Source of the DNA: Hyphomicrobiales bacterium
GTDB lineage: Bacteria > Pseudomonadota > Alphaproteobacteria > Rhizobiales > Rhizobiaceae
DNA: 42,255 bases
Reading direction: 5' to 3'
Assembly (NCBI GenBank): GCA_900465665.1
Contig: UBJO01000012.1
Location: 1 to 42,255 of the forward strand
Shown here: piece by piece, positions 9,096-18,283 of the stretch
Layout: every line of letters starts with the position of its first letter
Position numbering within the stretch: position 1 is the first letter of the stretch
Notes under the pieces: generated by a model
The model's input: only the letters and a program-made list of their open reading frames with translations
Told to the model about the DNA's origin: nothing
Database searches by the model: none
Program-made: the position numbers and the translations under genes

Positions 9096-9785
9096 ATGAT
9101 CCAGGCAACATTCACAGACCGCAAAGTCATGGCCGAACTGGTGGCCAAGATGCTCTGGGAGATCAAGGCCGTTCACTTCAATGCCACCCAGCCCTACAAG
9201 TTCGCCTCCGGCATGGCGAGCCCCGTCTATATCGATTGCCGCAAGCTTCTCTCCTTCCCGCGCATCCGCTCGACGGTGATGGATTTCGCCGCCAGCGTCG
9301 TGCTGCGCGAAGCGGGCTTCGAGAAGTTCGATTGCATCGCCGGCGGCGAAACCGCGGGCATCCCCTTTGCCGCCCTTCTCGCCGATCGTCTCAGCCTGCC
9401 GATGATCTATGTCCGCAAGCAGCCGAAGGGTCACGGCCGCAACGCCCAGATCGAGGGCAACATGCCAGAGGGTTCGCGCGTGCTGGTCATCGAGGACCTG
9501 ACGACGGCGGGCGGCAGCATGTTCAAGTTCATCGATGCGGTGCGCGACGCCGGCGGTGTGGTCGATCACGGCATCGCGCTCTTCTACTACGGCATCTTCG
9601 ATGAAGGCGCGTTGCGCTTTGCCGATGGCAAGGTCAAGCTGCACTATATCGCCACGTGGCGCGATGTTCTCGCCGTCGCCAAGGAGCAGCAGCTGTTCGA
9701 TCAGAACACCTTGAACGAGGTGGAATCCTTCCTCGACGCGCCGCTCGCATGGTCCGGCCGCAACGGCGGTATTTCATCACTTTGA
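9096..9785 (+). CDS. pyrE: Orotate phosphoribosyltransferase PyrE
   Basis: 229-residue enzyme joining orotate and PRPP to give orotidine 5'-phosphate in pyrimidine synthesis. The PRPP-binding motif is [13 protein letters not shown], the type I phosphoribosyltransferase signature. The region [17 protein letters not shown] and the catalytic loop [10 protein letters not shown] are also present. GGAGA lies five bases before the ATG at 9096; a longer in-frame reading from 8988 lacks a good ribosome-binding site and exceeds the family length. It is followed after 91 bases by the fructokinase gene. Confidence 0.95.
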   Translation: MIQATFTDRKVMAELVAKMLWEIKAVHFNATQPYKFASGMASPVYIDCRKLLSFPRIRSTVMDFAASVVLREAGFEKFDCIAGGETAGIPFAALLADRLSLPMIYVRKQPKGHGRNAQIEGNMPEGSRVLVIEDLTTAGGSMFKFIDAVRDAGGVVDHGIALFYYGIFDEGALRFADGKVKLHYIATWRDVLAVAKEQQLFDQNTLNEVESFLDAPLAWSGRNGGISSL

Positions 9786-9876
9786 GTGAATAATTGCTCA
9801 CGGCGCTTTGCTTTTACCACGAAGTTATCTAATCCAATTGGGCATCGACAGATCGTAATGCCCTTGGGAGACGGAC

Positions 9877-10803
9877 ATGATTTTGTGCTGTGGAGAAGCG
9901 TTGATCGACATGCTGCCGCGGGAGACGACGCTCGGCGAAAAGGGCTTTGCGCCCTATGCCGGCGGCGCCATATTCAACACGGCGATCGCGCTCGGGCGCC
10001 TGGGCATTCAGACGTCTTTCTTCACGGGTCTCGCCGACGACATGATGGGCGAAATCCTTTGCGATACGCTGAAGGCGAGCAATGTCGACTTCAGCCTCTG
10101 CGCCATCGCGCAGCGTCCCTCGACGCTCGCCTTCGTCAAGCTGGTCAACGGCCAGGCGACCTACGCTTTCTATGACGAAGGCACCGCCGGCCGCATGATC
10201 ACGACCGACGATCTTCCCGTTCTCGGCGATGATTGCGAGGCGCTGCATTTCGGCGCCATCAGCCTGATCCCCAGCCCGTGTGGCGAAACCTACGAGGCGC
10301 TGCTCGACCGCGAGGCGGCCAAGCGCGTCATCTCGCTTGACCCGAACATCCGCCCCGGCTTCATCAAGGACAAGCAGGCGCACATGGCGCGCATCAAGCG
10401 CATGGCCGCCAAGTCCGATATCCTGAAATTCTCCGATGAGGACCTGGAATGGTTCGGCATGGATGGCAGCCATGACGATCTTGCCGCCCACTGGCTGCAG
10501 CACGGCGCCAAGCTGGTTGTCATCACCAAGGGCGCCGAGGGCGCGACGGGCTACACCAGCGAGCGCAAGGTCACCGTTCCCAGCCAGCGCGTCACTGTTG
10601 TCGATACCGTCGGTGCCGGCGATACGTTTGATGCCGGCGTTCTCGCCTCGCTGAAAATGGATGGCCTGCTCACCAAGGCTGAGGTCGCCTCGCTCGACGA
10701 AAAGGCACTGCAGAACGCGCTCTCGCTCGGCGCCAAGGCCGCCGCCGTCACGGTCTCCCGCGCCGGCGCCAACCCGCCATGGGCCAATGAAATCGGCCTC
10801 TAA
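9877..10803 (+). CDS. frk: Fructokinase (PfkB/ribokinase family)
   Basis: 308-residue sugar kinase that most likely converts fructose imported by Frc into fructose 6-phosphate. It has the PfkB N-terminal pattern ILCCGEALIDMLPRE, GGAIFNTAIALGRLG, and the C-terminal signature DTVGAGDTFDAG, where Asp of GAGD is the catalytic base. The name rests on the family and on its place beside pyrE near the frc operon, as in Sinorhizobium. GGGAG lies six bases before the start. The stop lies three bases from the convergent hydrolase stop. Confidence 0.9.
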   Translation: MILCCGEALIDMLPRETTLGEKGFAPYAGGAIFNTAIALGRLGIQTSFFTGLADDMMGEILCDTLKASNVDFSLCAIAQRPSTLAFVKLVNGQATYAFYDEGTAGRMITTDDLPVLGDDCEALHFGAISLIPSPCGETYEALLDREAAKRVISLDPNIRPGFIKDKQAHMARIKRMAAKSDILKFSDEDLEWFGMDGSHDDLAAHWLQHGAKLVVITKGAEGATGYTSERKVTVPSQRVTVVDTVGAGDTFDAGVLASLKMDGLLTKAEVASLDEKALQNALSLGAKAAAVTVSRAGANPPWANEIGL

Positions 10804-10806
10804 GCC

Positions 10807-11601
10807 TCAGGGCAACTGATCCAGAAAGCCAAGCACGGTCCGATTGAAATCATCGGGCCGCTGCAGCGGCGCGAAGTGGCTCACGCCTTCAAGCGGAATG
10901 AAGGTCGCGCCGGGGATGCTGCGCACCAAATGGGCGGCATGCTCCGGCTTGATGAACTCGTCCTTGTCGCCGAGCGCCACCGCCACCGGCACACGGATGC
11001 GGTTCAGATCGGCCGCCGAATAATTCGGCTCGGTCGACATCATCAGGCTCACATCCTCGACAAAGCGGTCGAACTGATCCGGCGTCGGCGACAGCGCCTC
11101 GTAATCCATCCGATGCCTATTGAAGCAGCGGTCGATCACAGGCGTCGGCACGAAGGGGTTTACGCCCGACGGGTCCATGCTGCAGGCGAAGAAGAACACG
11201 CCGTCGACGCGCTCGGGGTGCCTGTCGGCGAGAATGAGCGCCGTGCACGCCCCATCGCTCCAGCCGACAAGCGCTGCCTTCTGGATATCCAGATGATCCA
11301 TCACCGCAAGCACGTCCGATGCCATCAGCTCGTAGGTGTAGGGCTTGCCGTCCCGCGTGCTCTGGCCATGTCCACGGCTGTCGATCACCACCACGCGCCG
11401 CCCTGATCGCAACAGCGCCGGCACCTGGTAGCCCCAGTTGCCGCTGTTCCCGAGCCCGCCATGCAGCAGAATCACAGCCGGCCCGGAGCCATAGGCGCTG
11501 TACCAGATATCGGCGCCATCATGCGTGACCACGCCGTCTTCACCGTCAGGCAGCGCCTCCGCTCCCTGCGCCGCAAATCGCTCCAGCTCGTCGTCAGTCA
11601 T
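10807..11601 (-). CDS. Alpha/beta hydrolase
   Basis: 264-residue serine hydrolase fold. The nucleophile elbow is GWSDG (Ser115), the oxyanion-hole segment is LLHGGLGNSG, the acid is in LGDKDEF (Asp212 or Asp214), and the catalytic His is in GVSHFAP (His242). The substrate cannot be told from sequence; the family includes esterases, lactonases and peptidases. It is a stand-alone gene converging on frk. Confidence 0.85.
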   Translation of the reverse strand: MTDDELERFAAQGAEALPDGEDGVVTHDGADIWYSAYGSGPAVILLHGGLGNSGNWGYQVPALLRSGRRVVVIDSRGHGQSTRDGKPYTYELMASDVLAVMDHLDIQKAALVGWSDGACTALILADRHPERVDGVFFFACSMDPSGVNPFVPTPVIDRCFNRHRMDYEALSPTPDQFDRFVEDVSLMMSTEPNYSAADLNRIRVPVAVALGDKDEFIKPEHAAHLVRSIPGATFIPLEGVSHFAPLQRPDDFNRTVLGFLDQLP

Positions 11602-11690
11602 GTCGGTCCTCCCAATCCCTCACTGTCTTTAGACGGATGACGCGGCCCCATCTCGACACCTCCACCGAAATAATCACCGCGCCGCCCGAA

Positions 11691-13100
11691 CTAAGCCTTA
11701 CCTCGCGCCGCCTGCATGGCCTCGCGCAGCACCTCGAACACTTTCGGGTCTTCCGTCTGCGAAACATTGAACCGCATGAAATCCGTCGCCGTCTGCGACA
11801 GGCTGAACGCGTTGCCGGGCGCCAGCACAACGTCCCGCTCCAGTGCGGCGCGCGCCACATCGGCGGCGTCGATCCCGTCAGGCAACCGGCACCAGAGGAA
11901 CATCCCCGCCTGCGGCTCTATCCAGGGCACGATGCCGAGGTTTTTCAACCTCGTCGAAACATCGAACATGGTCTTCGACAGCCGGCTACGCAGTGTCTCG
12001 ATATGCTTTCGGTAGCTGCCGTCGCTGAGCACGCTCAACACCAGTTGCGCCGCATGACGCCCGCCGCCGAACGAGGTGGCGATCTTCAGATCCGTCAGCC
12101 CGCCGATCCACTCCGGCTTGGCGGCGATGAAGCCGCAGCGCGCCGAGGCCGACAGCGTCTTCGAGAAACTGCCGATATGGATGACCCGATCCAGCCCGTC
12201 GAAGGCGGCAAGGCGTGGCGCCGTGATATGCTCAAAATCGGCGAAGATATCGTCCTCGATGATCGTCAGGTCGAACTGCTCGGCGATCTTCAGCACCCGA
12301 TGCGCCGTCACCGGCGAGAGGATCGCGCCGGTCGGGTTATGCAGCGCCGAATTGGTCACATAGAGCTTCGGCCGGTGCTCGGCGACCGTGCGGGCGAAGG
12401 CGTCGATATCGGGGCCGGAGGGCGTATAGGGCACGCTGACGATCTTGGCGCGGTGGGCGCGAAGCAAGGCGTGGAAATTGAAATAGCAGGGATCGTCGAC
12501 CATCACGGTATCGCCCGGTTCGATCAGGAAGCGGCAGAGCAGGTCGATCGCCTGGATGCCTGATTCCGTCAGGATGATCTGGTCGGGCGAGGCGCCGATC
12601 CCCTTGTCGGCCATGCGCCGCGCGATCAGCTGCCTGAGCGGCGGCAATCCGAGAGGCGATCCATAGGCAAGCAGCACCGGCCCATCGGCGCGCGCAAGCG
12701 ACCGAACGGCGCGCCGAACGCCATCCTCCGGCAGCCACGCCGGCGGCAGCCAGCCGCAGCCGGGCTTCAGCCCGATATCACCCGCCTCCAGAGACTGCCG
12801 CGACACCCAGAAGGGATCGATCTCGCGATCGAGCCGTGGCCCGACTTCCGACAGCGCGAAAGGCGCGGCCTGGTTGGCGACGTAAAAGCCGGAGCCCGGC
12901 CGCGACAGGATCGCGCCCTCGGCAACCAGCCGCTCATAGGCCTCGACGACGGTCGAGGTCGAGATCTTCAGCGACCCCGCGAGCGCCCGCACCGAAGGCA
13001 GCTTAGCCCCCGCCGTCAGGCTGCGGCCGGCGATGCGCTGCTTGATCGTGTTCATCACCATCGCCACGCGGGTCGTTCCGACGATCACGTTATCGGCCAT
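11691..13100 (-). CDS. MocR/GntR regulator with aminotransferase-like domain
   Basis: 469 residues. An N-terminal winged helix (about residues 10-75; LPSVRALAGSLKISTSTV) is fused to a fold-type I aminotransferase domain. Pyridoxal-phosphate contacts include HNPTG and SFSK, where Lys314 should form the Schiff base. This is the MocR family, which uses the aminotransferase domain as an effector sensor. The start at 13100 follows a GGAGAG site; an in-frame start at 13145 is less likely. It is divergent from an EamA exporter gene at 13212, so it probably regulates that transporter. Confidence 0.88.
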   Translation of the reverse strand: MADNVIVGTTRVAMVMNTIKQRIAGRSLTAGAKLPSVRALAGSLKISTSTVVEAYERLVAEGAILSRPGSGFYVANQAAPFALSEVGPRLDREIDPFWVSRQSLEAGDIGLKPGCGWLPPAWLPEDGVRRAVRSLARADGPVLLAYGSPLGLPPLRQLIARRMADKGIGASPDQIILTESGIQAIDLLCRFLIEPGDTVMVDDPCYFNFHALLRAHRAKIVSVPYTPSGPDIDAFARTVAEHRPKLYVTNSALHNPTGAILSPVTAHRVLKIAEQFDLTIIEDDIFADFEHITAPRLAAFDGLDRVIHIGSFSKTLSASARCGFIAAKPEWIGGLTDLKIATSFGGGRHAAQLVLSVLSDGSYRKHIETLRSRLSKTMFDVSTRLKNLGIVPWIEPQAGMFLWCRLPDGIDAADVARAALERDVVLAPGNAFSLSQTATDFMRFNVSQTEDPKVFEVLREAMQAARGKA

Positions 13101-13211
13101 CCGTACTGCTCTCCGATGCACAACAGTTTGACGAAACCGTACCACACCGTCACTGGCATGGCCACGCCGCGAGGGGTCATAAGGTGGCTATTGATCGTGA
13201 AGGAGTGTGTC

Positions 13212-14075
13212 ATGGACCGCACGGCGGCCGGTTGGTTGAATGGTTTTATCGGTGTCCTGATTTTCAGCGGCTCGCTGCCCGCGACGCGCATGGCGGTGAT
13301 GGGGTTCGATCCCGTCTTCCTGACCGTCGCCCGTGCGGCGATCGCCGGGCTGATCGCGCTGGCGCTGCTCCTTCTGTTTCGCGAGAAGCGGCCGGCTGCG
13401 AGCGATCTCCTGTCGCTTGTTATCGTCGCCTTCGGCGTCGTCATCGGCTTTCCGCTGCTGACGGCGCTGGCGCTCACCCACATCACCTCGGCGCACTCCA
13501 TCGTCTTCATCGGCCTGCTGCCGCTCTCGACAGCGATCTTCGGCGTCATCAGGGGTGGCGAGCGTCCGCAGCCGGCCTTCTGGATCTTCTCCTGTCTCGG
13601 CAGTGCGCTCGTCGCCGGCTTTGCCCTGTCGCAGGGCGTAACCGCAGCCCCGCTCGGCGATCTCCTGATGCTGGCCGCCATCATCGCCTGCGGGCTGGGC
13701 TATGCCGAGGGCGCCAAGCTGTCGCGCAGGCTCGGCGGCTGGCAGGTCATCTCCTGGGCGCTGGTTCTCTCGCTGCCCGTCATGCTCGCGCTCGCACTTT
13801 TCAATCTACCACCGTCCTTTGCGGCGATCGAAATGCCGGCCTGGGCGGGCCTCGTCTATGTCTCGCTGTTCAGCATGCTGATCGGCTTCTTTTTCTGGTA
13901 TCGCGGTTTGGCGCAGGGCGGCATTGCGGGTGTCGGCCAACTGCAGCTGCTGCAGCCCTTCTTCGGCCTGCTCCTGGCGGCAACGCTGCTGCACGAGCAG
14001 GTGAGCCCGATCATGCTCGTCGTCACCATCGCCATCGTCGGCTGCGTCGCCGGCGCCAAGAAGTTCGCCCGATAG
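13212..14075 (+). CDS. EamA/DMT-superfamily transporter
   Basis: 287-residue inner-membrane protein with ten hydrophobic segments arranged as two EamA repeats. HITSAHSIVFIGLLPLSTAIFG ends the first repeat and LQLLQPFFGLLLAATLLHE ends the second, both typical family blocks. Members usually export amino acids or other metabolites. The ATG at 13212 is chosen because AGGAG lies six bases before it and it starts directly at the first membrane helix. It is divergent from the MocR regulator, which suggests effector-controlled export. Confidence 0.85.
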   Translation: MDRTAAGWLNGFIGVLIFSGSLPATRMAVMGFDPVFLTVARAAIAGLIALALLLLFREKRPAASDLLSLVIVAFGVVIGFPLLTALALTHITSAHSIVFIGLLPLSTAIFGVIRGGERPQPAFWIFSCLGSALVAGFALSQGVTAAPLGDLLMLAAIIACGLGYAEGAKLSRRLGGWQVISWALVLSLPVMLALALFNLPPSFAAIEMPAWAGLVYVSLFSMLIGFFFWYRGLAQGGIAGVGQLQLLQPFFGLLLAATLLHEQVSPIMLVVTIAIVGCVAGAKKFAR

Positions 14076-14124
14076 AGCGTTGCAGGTGAGAATGGGTTTG
14101 CATTTTGCCACGTAAGCGCGCCTG

Positions 14125-14161
14125 CTGGTTGGCGTCACATCGCTCGATGTGGCCAAACCAG
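14125..14161 (+). promoter_or_regulatory. Long stem-loop abutting the ribosome-binding site of the 47-residue protein gene
   Basis: CTGGTT, GGC and CACATCG (14125-14142) pair with CGATGTG, GCC and AACCAG (14145-14161) around a two-base CT gap, giving 16 pairs with small bulges. Its last base is the first G of the GGGAG before the start at 14172. No T-run follows. It could control translation of the small protein or end the EamA transcript. Confidence 0.55.
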
Positions 14162-14171
14162 GGAGCTTGAA

Positions 14172-14315
14172 ATGGCAAAGGGTCAACTCCGCGGCACGCG
14201 TGAAGCGCGCAAGCCGAAGAAAGACAAGTCCGCTCCGGCAGTCACCTCGCAGCAGGGCTCGCAGGTCAAGCAGGCCGCGAGCACCGTACCTTCAGGCAAG
14301 GGCGCCAGGCCCTGA
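14172..14315 (+). CDS. Small basic conserved protein (47 residues)
   Basis: 47-residue lysine- and arginine-rich protein beginning MAKGQLRGTREARKPKK, then a low-complexity Ser/Gln/Ala tail. The N-terminus resembles a small uncharacterised protein common in Rhizobiales. There is no membrane segment or known domain; the charge suggests nucleic-acid or ribosome contact, but that is only a guess. GGGAG lies six bases before the ATG. A strong hairpin ends right at this site. Confidence 0.7.
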   Translation: MAKGQLRGTREARKPKKDKSAPAVTSQQGSQVKQAASTVPSGKGARP

Positions 14316-14364
14316 CCGCCACCAAGAGGTGGTCCTGAGGGCAGTCATATTAGCCAAATAGAAA

Positions 14365-14394
14365 ACGCTCCCGCGGCGGTAACCACGGGAGCGT
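14365..14394 (-). terminator. Terminator of pgi
   Basis: ACGCTCCCG (14365-14373) pairs with CGGGAGCGT (14386-14394). On the minus strand the stem is followed by TTTTC, giving a Rho-independent terminator just after the pgi stop. Confidence 0.75.
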
Positions 14395-14413
14395 CGTTTG
14401 AGCGTTGCGCTTG

Positions 14414-16039
14414 TTACTTCGCGAGCTTCGCCAGTTCGGCAACGAGGCCCTGCGTCGACGAATCGTGGCCGGCAGCGCTTTCCTTGCCTTCGATAACGGG
14501 CAGCAGGCCGGTCGCCAGTTCCTTGCCGAGCTCCACGCCCCACTGGTCGAAGGAGTTGATACGGAACAGCACGCCTTCAACGAAGACGCGGTGTTCATAG
14601 AGTGCGACCAGGCGGCCGAATGCGAACGGCGTCAGCTTGTCATAGACGAAGGTGATCGACGGGCGGTTGCCGGTGAAGACGCGGTGCGGCGCGATGAAAT
14701 CGGCCTGCTTGTCGTCCATGCCCTTGTCGGTCAGCTGCTTCTTGGCTTCCTCGAAGGTGCGGCCCTTCATCAGCGCCTCCGACTGCGCGATGCAGTTTGC
14801 CATCAAGAGCTGGTGCTGGTGGCGCAGTTCCGGCTCGAAGCCGTTGGCGGCGATCATGAACTCGGCCGGGATCACGCTCGTGCCCTGGTGGATCAGCTGG
14901 TAGAAGGCGTGCTGGCCGTTGGTGCCGGGCTCGCCCCAGACGACAGGACCGGAATTGCCCTCGACCGGCGTGCCGTCGATGGTGACGCCCTTGCCGTTCG
15001 ATTCCATGTCGAGCTGCTGCAGGTAGGCAGGGAAACGCGACAGGCGCTGGTCGTAGGGCAGGATCGCGCGGGTGGCGTAGCCGAGAACGTTGCGATTGTA
15101 GAAGCCGATCAGGCCGAGCAGGATCGGCAGGTTCTTGGCGATCGGCGCCGTGCGGAAATGGTTGTCGATCGAATGCGCGCCGTCGAGGAACTTGCCGAAG
15201 TTCTCAGGACCGACGGCGATCATCAGCGGCAGGCCGATGGCCGACCAGATCGAGTAGCGACCGCCGACCCAATCCCAGAAGCCGAACACGCGCTCGCTCT
15301 CGATGCCGAAGGCGGCAACCTTGTCGAGCGCGGTCGATACGGCTGCGAAGTGATGCTGGACGGCGGCTTCGCCGAGCGCATCGGCGACGAACTTGCGCGC
15401 CGTCTGGGCGTTCGTCATCGTCTCGATGGTGGTGAAGGTCTTGGACGCGACGATGAACAGCGTCGTTTCCGGCTGCACCAGCTTCAGGATGTCGGCGATA
15501 TGCGCGCCGTCGATGTTGGAAACGAAGTGCGCACGCGGGCCGTCATGATAAGGTGCCAGCGCCAGCGTCGCCATCACGGGGCCGAGGTCGGAGCCGCCGA
15601 TGCCGATGTTGATGACGTCGGTGATCTTCTTGCCGGTAGCACCCTTCAGCGCGCCCGAGCGAATGCCGTCGGCAAACTTGCCCATGGCCGCGAGAACGCC
15701 GTTGACGTCAGGCATTACGTCCTTGCCGTCGACGAGAACCGGGGTGTTCGAACGGTTGCGAAGGGCCGTGTGCAGCACCGCGCGGTTTTCGGTGAAGTTG
15801 ATCGCATTGCCCGAGAACATCTCGTCGCGCTTGGCTTCGACGCCACCGGTTTCGGCGAGCTTGACCAGAAGGGCCAGCACTTCGTCGTTCACGGCCGTCT
15901 TCGAGAAATCCATCAGGAGGTCGTCGAGCGAGGCGGTGAAGCGCGAAAAGCGTTTCGGATCGGCCGCGAAGGCAGCACGGATATCGGTGGCCTTGGTGGC
16001 AGCCGCGGTGCTTTTCAGTTGGTCGACGATGGCATTCAT
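14414..16039 (-). CDS. pgi: Glucose-6-phosphate isomerase
   Basis: 541-residue cytoplasmic enzyme interconverting glucose 6-phosphate and fructose 6-phosphate, linking fructose catabolism by Frk to the Entner-Doudoroff and pentose phosphate routes. PGI signatures are present: [37 protein letters not shown] with the catalytic His, and [11 protein letters not shown] with the C-terminal active-site Lys. Length matches the family (about 550). The gene ends at a clear terminator. A candidate small RNA is transcribed away from its start side. Confidence 0.96.
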   Translation of the reverse strand: MNAIVDQLKSTAAATKATDIRAAFAADPKRFSRFTASLDDLLMDFSKTAVNDEVLALLVKLAETGGVEAKRDEMFSGNAINFTENRAVLHTALRNRSNTPVLVDGKDVMPDVNGVLAAMGKFADGIRSGALKGATGKKITDVINIGIGGSDLGPVMATLALAPYHDGPRAHFVSNIDGAHIADILKLVQPETTLFIVASKTFTTIETMTNAQTARKFVADALGEAAVQHHFAAVSTALDKVAAFGIESERVFGFWDWVGGRYSIWSAIGLPLMIAVGPENFGKFLDGAHSIDNHFRTAPIAKNLPILLGLIGFYNRNVLGYATRAILPYDQRLSRFPAYLQQLDMESNGKGVTIDGTPVEGNSGPVVWGEPGTNGQHAFYQLIHQGTSVIPAEFMIAANGFEPELRHQHQLLMANCIAQSEALMKGRTFEEAKKQLTDKGMDDKQADFIAPHRVFTGNRPSITFVYDKLTPFAFGRLVALYEHRVFVEGVLFRINSFDQWGVELGKELATGLLPVIEGKESAAGHDSSTQGLVAELAKLAK

Positions 16040-16144
16040 GGGAGGCTCCTTTGCAGGGCGTGAGGGTCGCGGAAACTATTCGCTTTACCGGGTGCAAATC
16101 AAGTTATGTCTGAAACTATTCATAAAAAGCGTGCGCACGTCGCG

Positions 16145-16173
16145 CTTGATGCGCCAGCGCAGTCGGGCTATAT
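16145..16173 (+). promoter_or_regulatory. Sigma-70-type promoter of the candidate small RNA
   Basis: CTTGAT (16145-16150) and CTATAT (16168-16173) are separated by exactly 17 bases, very close to the alphaproteobacterial consensus CTTGAC-N17-CTATAT. It directs transcription into a non-coding hairpin region with a strong terminator, and no gene starts downstream on this strand. Confidence 0.75.
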
Positions 16174-16179
16174 TGGAGA

Positions 16180-16270
16180 GGTTGCAGGCGGAGCGGTAAC
16201 TCCACCTGCTGCGCTTATGTTCTTTGGAATGTGACCCGGACGCTGAGTGACCAGCTCGTCCGGGTTTTCC
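16180..16270 (+). ncRNA. Candidate small regulatory RNA (about 90 nt)
   Basis: This transcript runs from a predicted start about seven bases after the CTATAT box to the T-run at 16265-16268. The 5' half forms a hairpin: GCAGG and GGAG (16184-16193) pair with CTCC and CCTGC (16200-16209) with one internal mismatch and loop CGGTAA. The 3' half is a 12-pair terminator stem. Between them is an unpaired stretch that could bind targets. There is no credible coding sequence. It lies between pgi and fadD, which both run on the opposite strand. Rhizobial trans-acting small RNAs have this architecture, but I cannot assign it to a named family. Confidence 0.6.
16234..16268 (+). terminator. Terminator of the candidate small RNA
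   Basis: ACCCGGAC (16234-16241) pairs with GTCCGGGT (16258-16265) and GCTG with CAGC inside it, with a two-base bulge. TTTT follows, making it a strong Rho-independent terminator on the plus strand. Confidence 0.8.
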
Positions 16271-16372
16271 TTACCATAAGCGTGACGCTAAGCGGTCGAA
16301 ACCACATATCATCACCTCCCGTTCTGATGGCAAGGCTCTTGCCGAAGTCGGCGCGGCCCATCCTCGCCGATA

Positions 16373-16434
16373 GGCCGCATTGCCGCGGCCTGTGCTGCTT
16401 CTGCCTCAAAACAAGCGGATAGCAGCACAGTTTT
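16373..16434. promoter_or_regulatory. Two adjacent hairpins downstream of fadD
   Basis: GGCCGC/GCGGCC (16373-16390) is followed directly by TGTGCTGC/GCAGCACA (16391-16429), with GTTTT on the plus strand after the second. They may end fadD transcription or a plus-strand transcript. The U-tract fits only the plus strand, so their role is unclear. Confidence 0.35.
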
Positions 16435-16457
16435 GGGTTGTGCTCAATTGTGAAATA

Positions 16458-18158
16458 TTACGCTCGCAGATCCTTGCGCAGGATCTTGCCGACCGGCGAT
16501 TTCGGCAGCTCGGTACGGAACTCGATGAAGCGCGGCCGCTTGTAGTTGGTGAGGTTGGCCACGCAATGCGCCTTCACATCCGCCTCCGTCAGAGCAGGAT
16601 CCTTGCGCACCACGAAGAGCTTCACCGCCTCGCCGGAATGCCCATCGGCCACGCCGACGGCTGCCGCCTCCAGGATGCCCGGGTGCATTGCCGCCACTTC
16701 CTCGATCTCGTTCGGATACACGTTGAAGCCGGAGACAAGGATCATGTCCTTCTTGCGGTCGACGATCTTGGTGTAGCCGCGGGCATCCATGAAGCCCATG
16801 TCGCCGGTGCGGAAATAGCCGTCGGGGGTCATGGCGCGCGCCGTCTCATCCGGCTTGTTCCAGTACCCGGCCATCACCTGCGGCCCGCGAATGCAGATCT
16901 CGCCAACCTCGCCGAGCGGCAGCGACGCGCCATCCTCGTTGCGGATATCGAGATCGGTAGACGAGATCGGCAGGCCGATCGCGCCGGTGAATTCGGGCGA
17001 ATCGAAGCGGTTGGCGGTGGCGACGGGCGACGTCTCGGAAAGCCCGTACCCTTCGGTGATGTGATTGCCGGTGATCGTCAGCCAGCGCTCGGCCACCGGC
17101 CTCTGAACGGCCATGCCGCCGCCCAGCGAAATCACCAGCGAGGAGAAATCCACCTTGGCGAAATCGGGGTTGTTCATCAACGCGTTGAACAGCGTGTTGA
17201 GCCCGGGAAAGACATGGACGTTCGACTTCGCGAATTCGCGCACCAGGGCAGGGATGTCGCGCGGGTTCGCGACGAGAATGTTATGCGCGCCGAGCGACAT
17301 GCCCATCAGCGAATTCACCGTCAGCGCGAAGATATGGTAGAGCGGCAGCGCGCAGAGAAAGTTCAGCACATCCGGCCGCTGGCGCTTCTCGAAAGCGGAC
17401 TTCAGCCAGAGTTCCAGCTGCAGCTTGTTCGACAAGAGGTTCTTGTGCGTGAGCACCGCACCCTTGGCGATGCCAGTCGTGCCGCCGGTATATTGCAGGA
17501 AGGCGATGTCGCTGCCAACAAGACCTGATGGCTTCAGCGCCGCGCCGTCGCCCTCGCCAAGCACCTGCTTGAATGTCTTGTGCCGGGGGATAGACCACGC
17601 GGGAACGAGCTTCTTCACCTTGCGCACGAGCAGATTGACGATCAGCCCCTTGGCGCCCAGCATTTCGCCGAGCGAAGTCACCACCACATGGCGCACATCT
17701 GTATGGCCAAGCACCTGCTGAACGGTGTGGGCGAAGTTTTCCAGAACGAAGATCGCCTTGGCGCCGGCATCGCGCAGCTGATGCTCCAGTTCGCGCGGCG
17801 TATAGAGCGGGTTGACGTTCACCACCACGAGCCCGGCGCGCAGGATGCCGTAGACGGCGATCGGGTTCTGCAGCACGTTCGGCATCATCACCGCCACGCG
17901 ATCGCCCTTCTGCAGTCCGCTTGCCTGCAGCCATGCCGCGACCTTGCGTGTCTGGCTTTCCAGTTGGCGGTAGGTGAGCGTCTTGCCCATGCTGGAAAAA
18001 GCGATGCGGTCGGCATAGCGCGCGCAGGATTTCTCAAGCAGCTCCGCCAGTGATTCGTATTCCAGCGCCGGAAGCTCGGCCGGTACGATCGCCGGATAGG
18101 TGGCAAGCCACAGCTTGTCGGGCCTTTCACCGCCAGGATGGGCGGAAATGCTGTTCAT
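16458..18158 (-). CDS. fadD: Long-chain fatty acid-CoA ligase
   Basis: 566-residue adenylate-forming enzyme that activates fatty acids to acyl-CoA for beta-oxidation. Motifs in order: the P-loop YTGGTTGIAKGAVLTH (about residue 215), GYGLSETSP (mid-protein), YFRTGDMGF, DRKKDMILVSGFNVYP and the C-terminal catalytic Lys in SPVGKILRKDL. The start at 18158 has a GGGAGAGAG site upstream; the 23 residues before it in the longer frame do not look native. A LiuR-like palindrome lies 126-141 bases upstream. In Sinorhizobium, fadD affects surface motility and symbiosis; whether that applies here is not known. Confidence 0.93.
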   Translation of the reverse strand: MNSISAHPGGERPDKLWLATYPAIVPAELPALEYESLAELLEKSCARYADRIAFSSMGKTLTYRQLESQTRKVAAWLQASGLQKGDRVAVMMPNVLQNPIAVYGILRAGLVVVNVNPLYTPRELEHQLRDAGAKAIFVLENFAHTVQQVLGHTDVRHVVVTSLGEMLGAKGLIVNLLVRKVKKLVPAWSIPRHKTFKQVLGEGDGAALKPSGLVGSDIAFLQYTGGTTGIAKGAVLTHKNLLSNKLQLELWLKSAFEKRQRPDVLNFLCALPLYHIFALTVNSLMGMSLGAHNILVANPRDIPALVREFAKSNVHVFPGLNTLFNALMNNPDFAKVDFSSLVISLGGGMAVQRPVAERWLTITGNHITEGYGLSETSPVATANRFDSPEFTGAIGLPISSTDLDIRNEDGASLPLGEVGEICIRGPQVMAGYWNKPDETARAMTPDGYFRTGDMGFMDARGYTKIVDRKKDMILVSGFNVYPNEIEEVAAMHPGILEAAAVGVADGHSGEAVKLFVVRKDPALTEADVKAHCVANLTNYKRPRFIEFRTELPKSPVGKILRKDLRA

Positions 18159-18283
18159 CGTGTCTCTCTCCCTGTCGCTGCCGGCGGGGCGCCCGTCGAA
18201 ACTATTGGATGATCCTCCATCCTCCAATACGGCAGCTTATGTCATTGCTCGAATGGTTCAAGCAGCATCAGGCTACAATAACC

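Noticed and set aside
14405..16063. 552-residue plus-strand open frame opposite pgi
   Set aside because: It is the antisense of pgi, which has all family motifs; the frame arises from codon bias.
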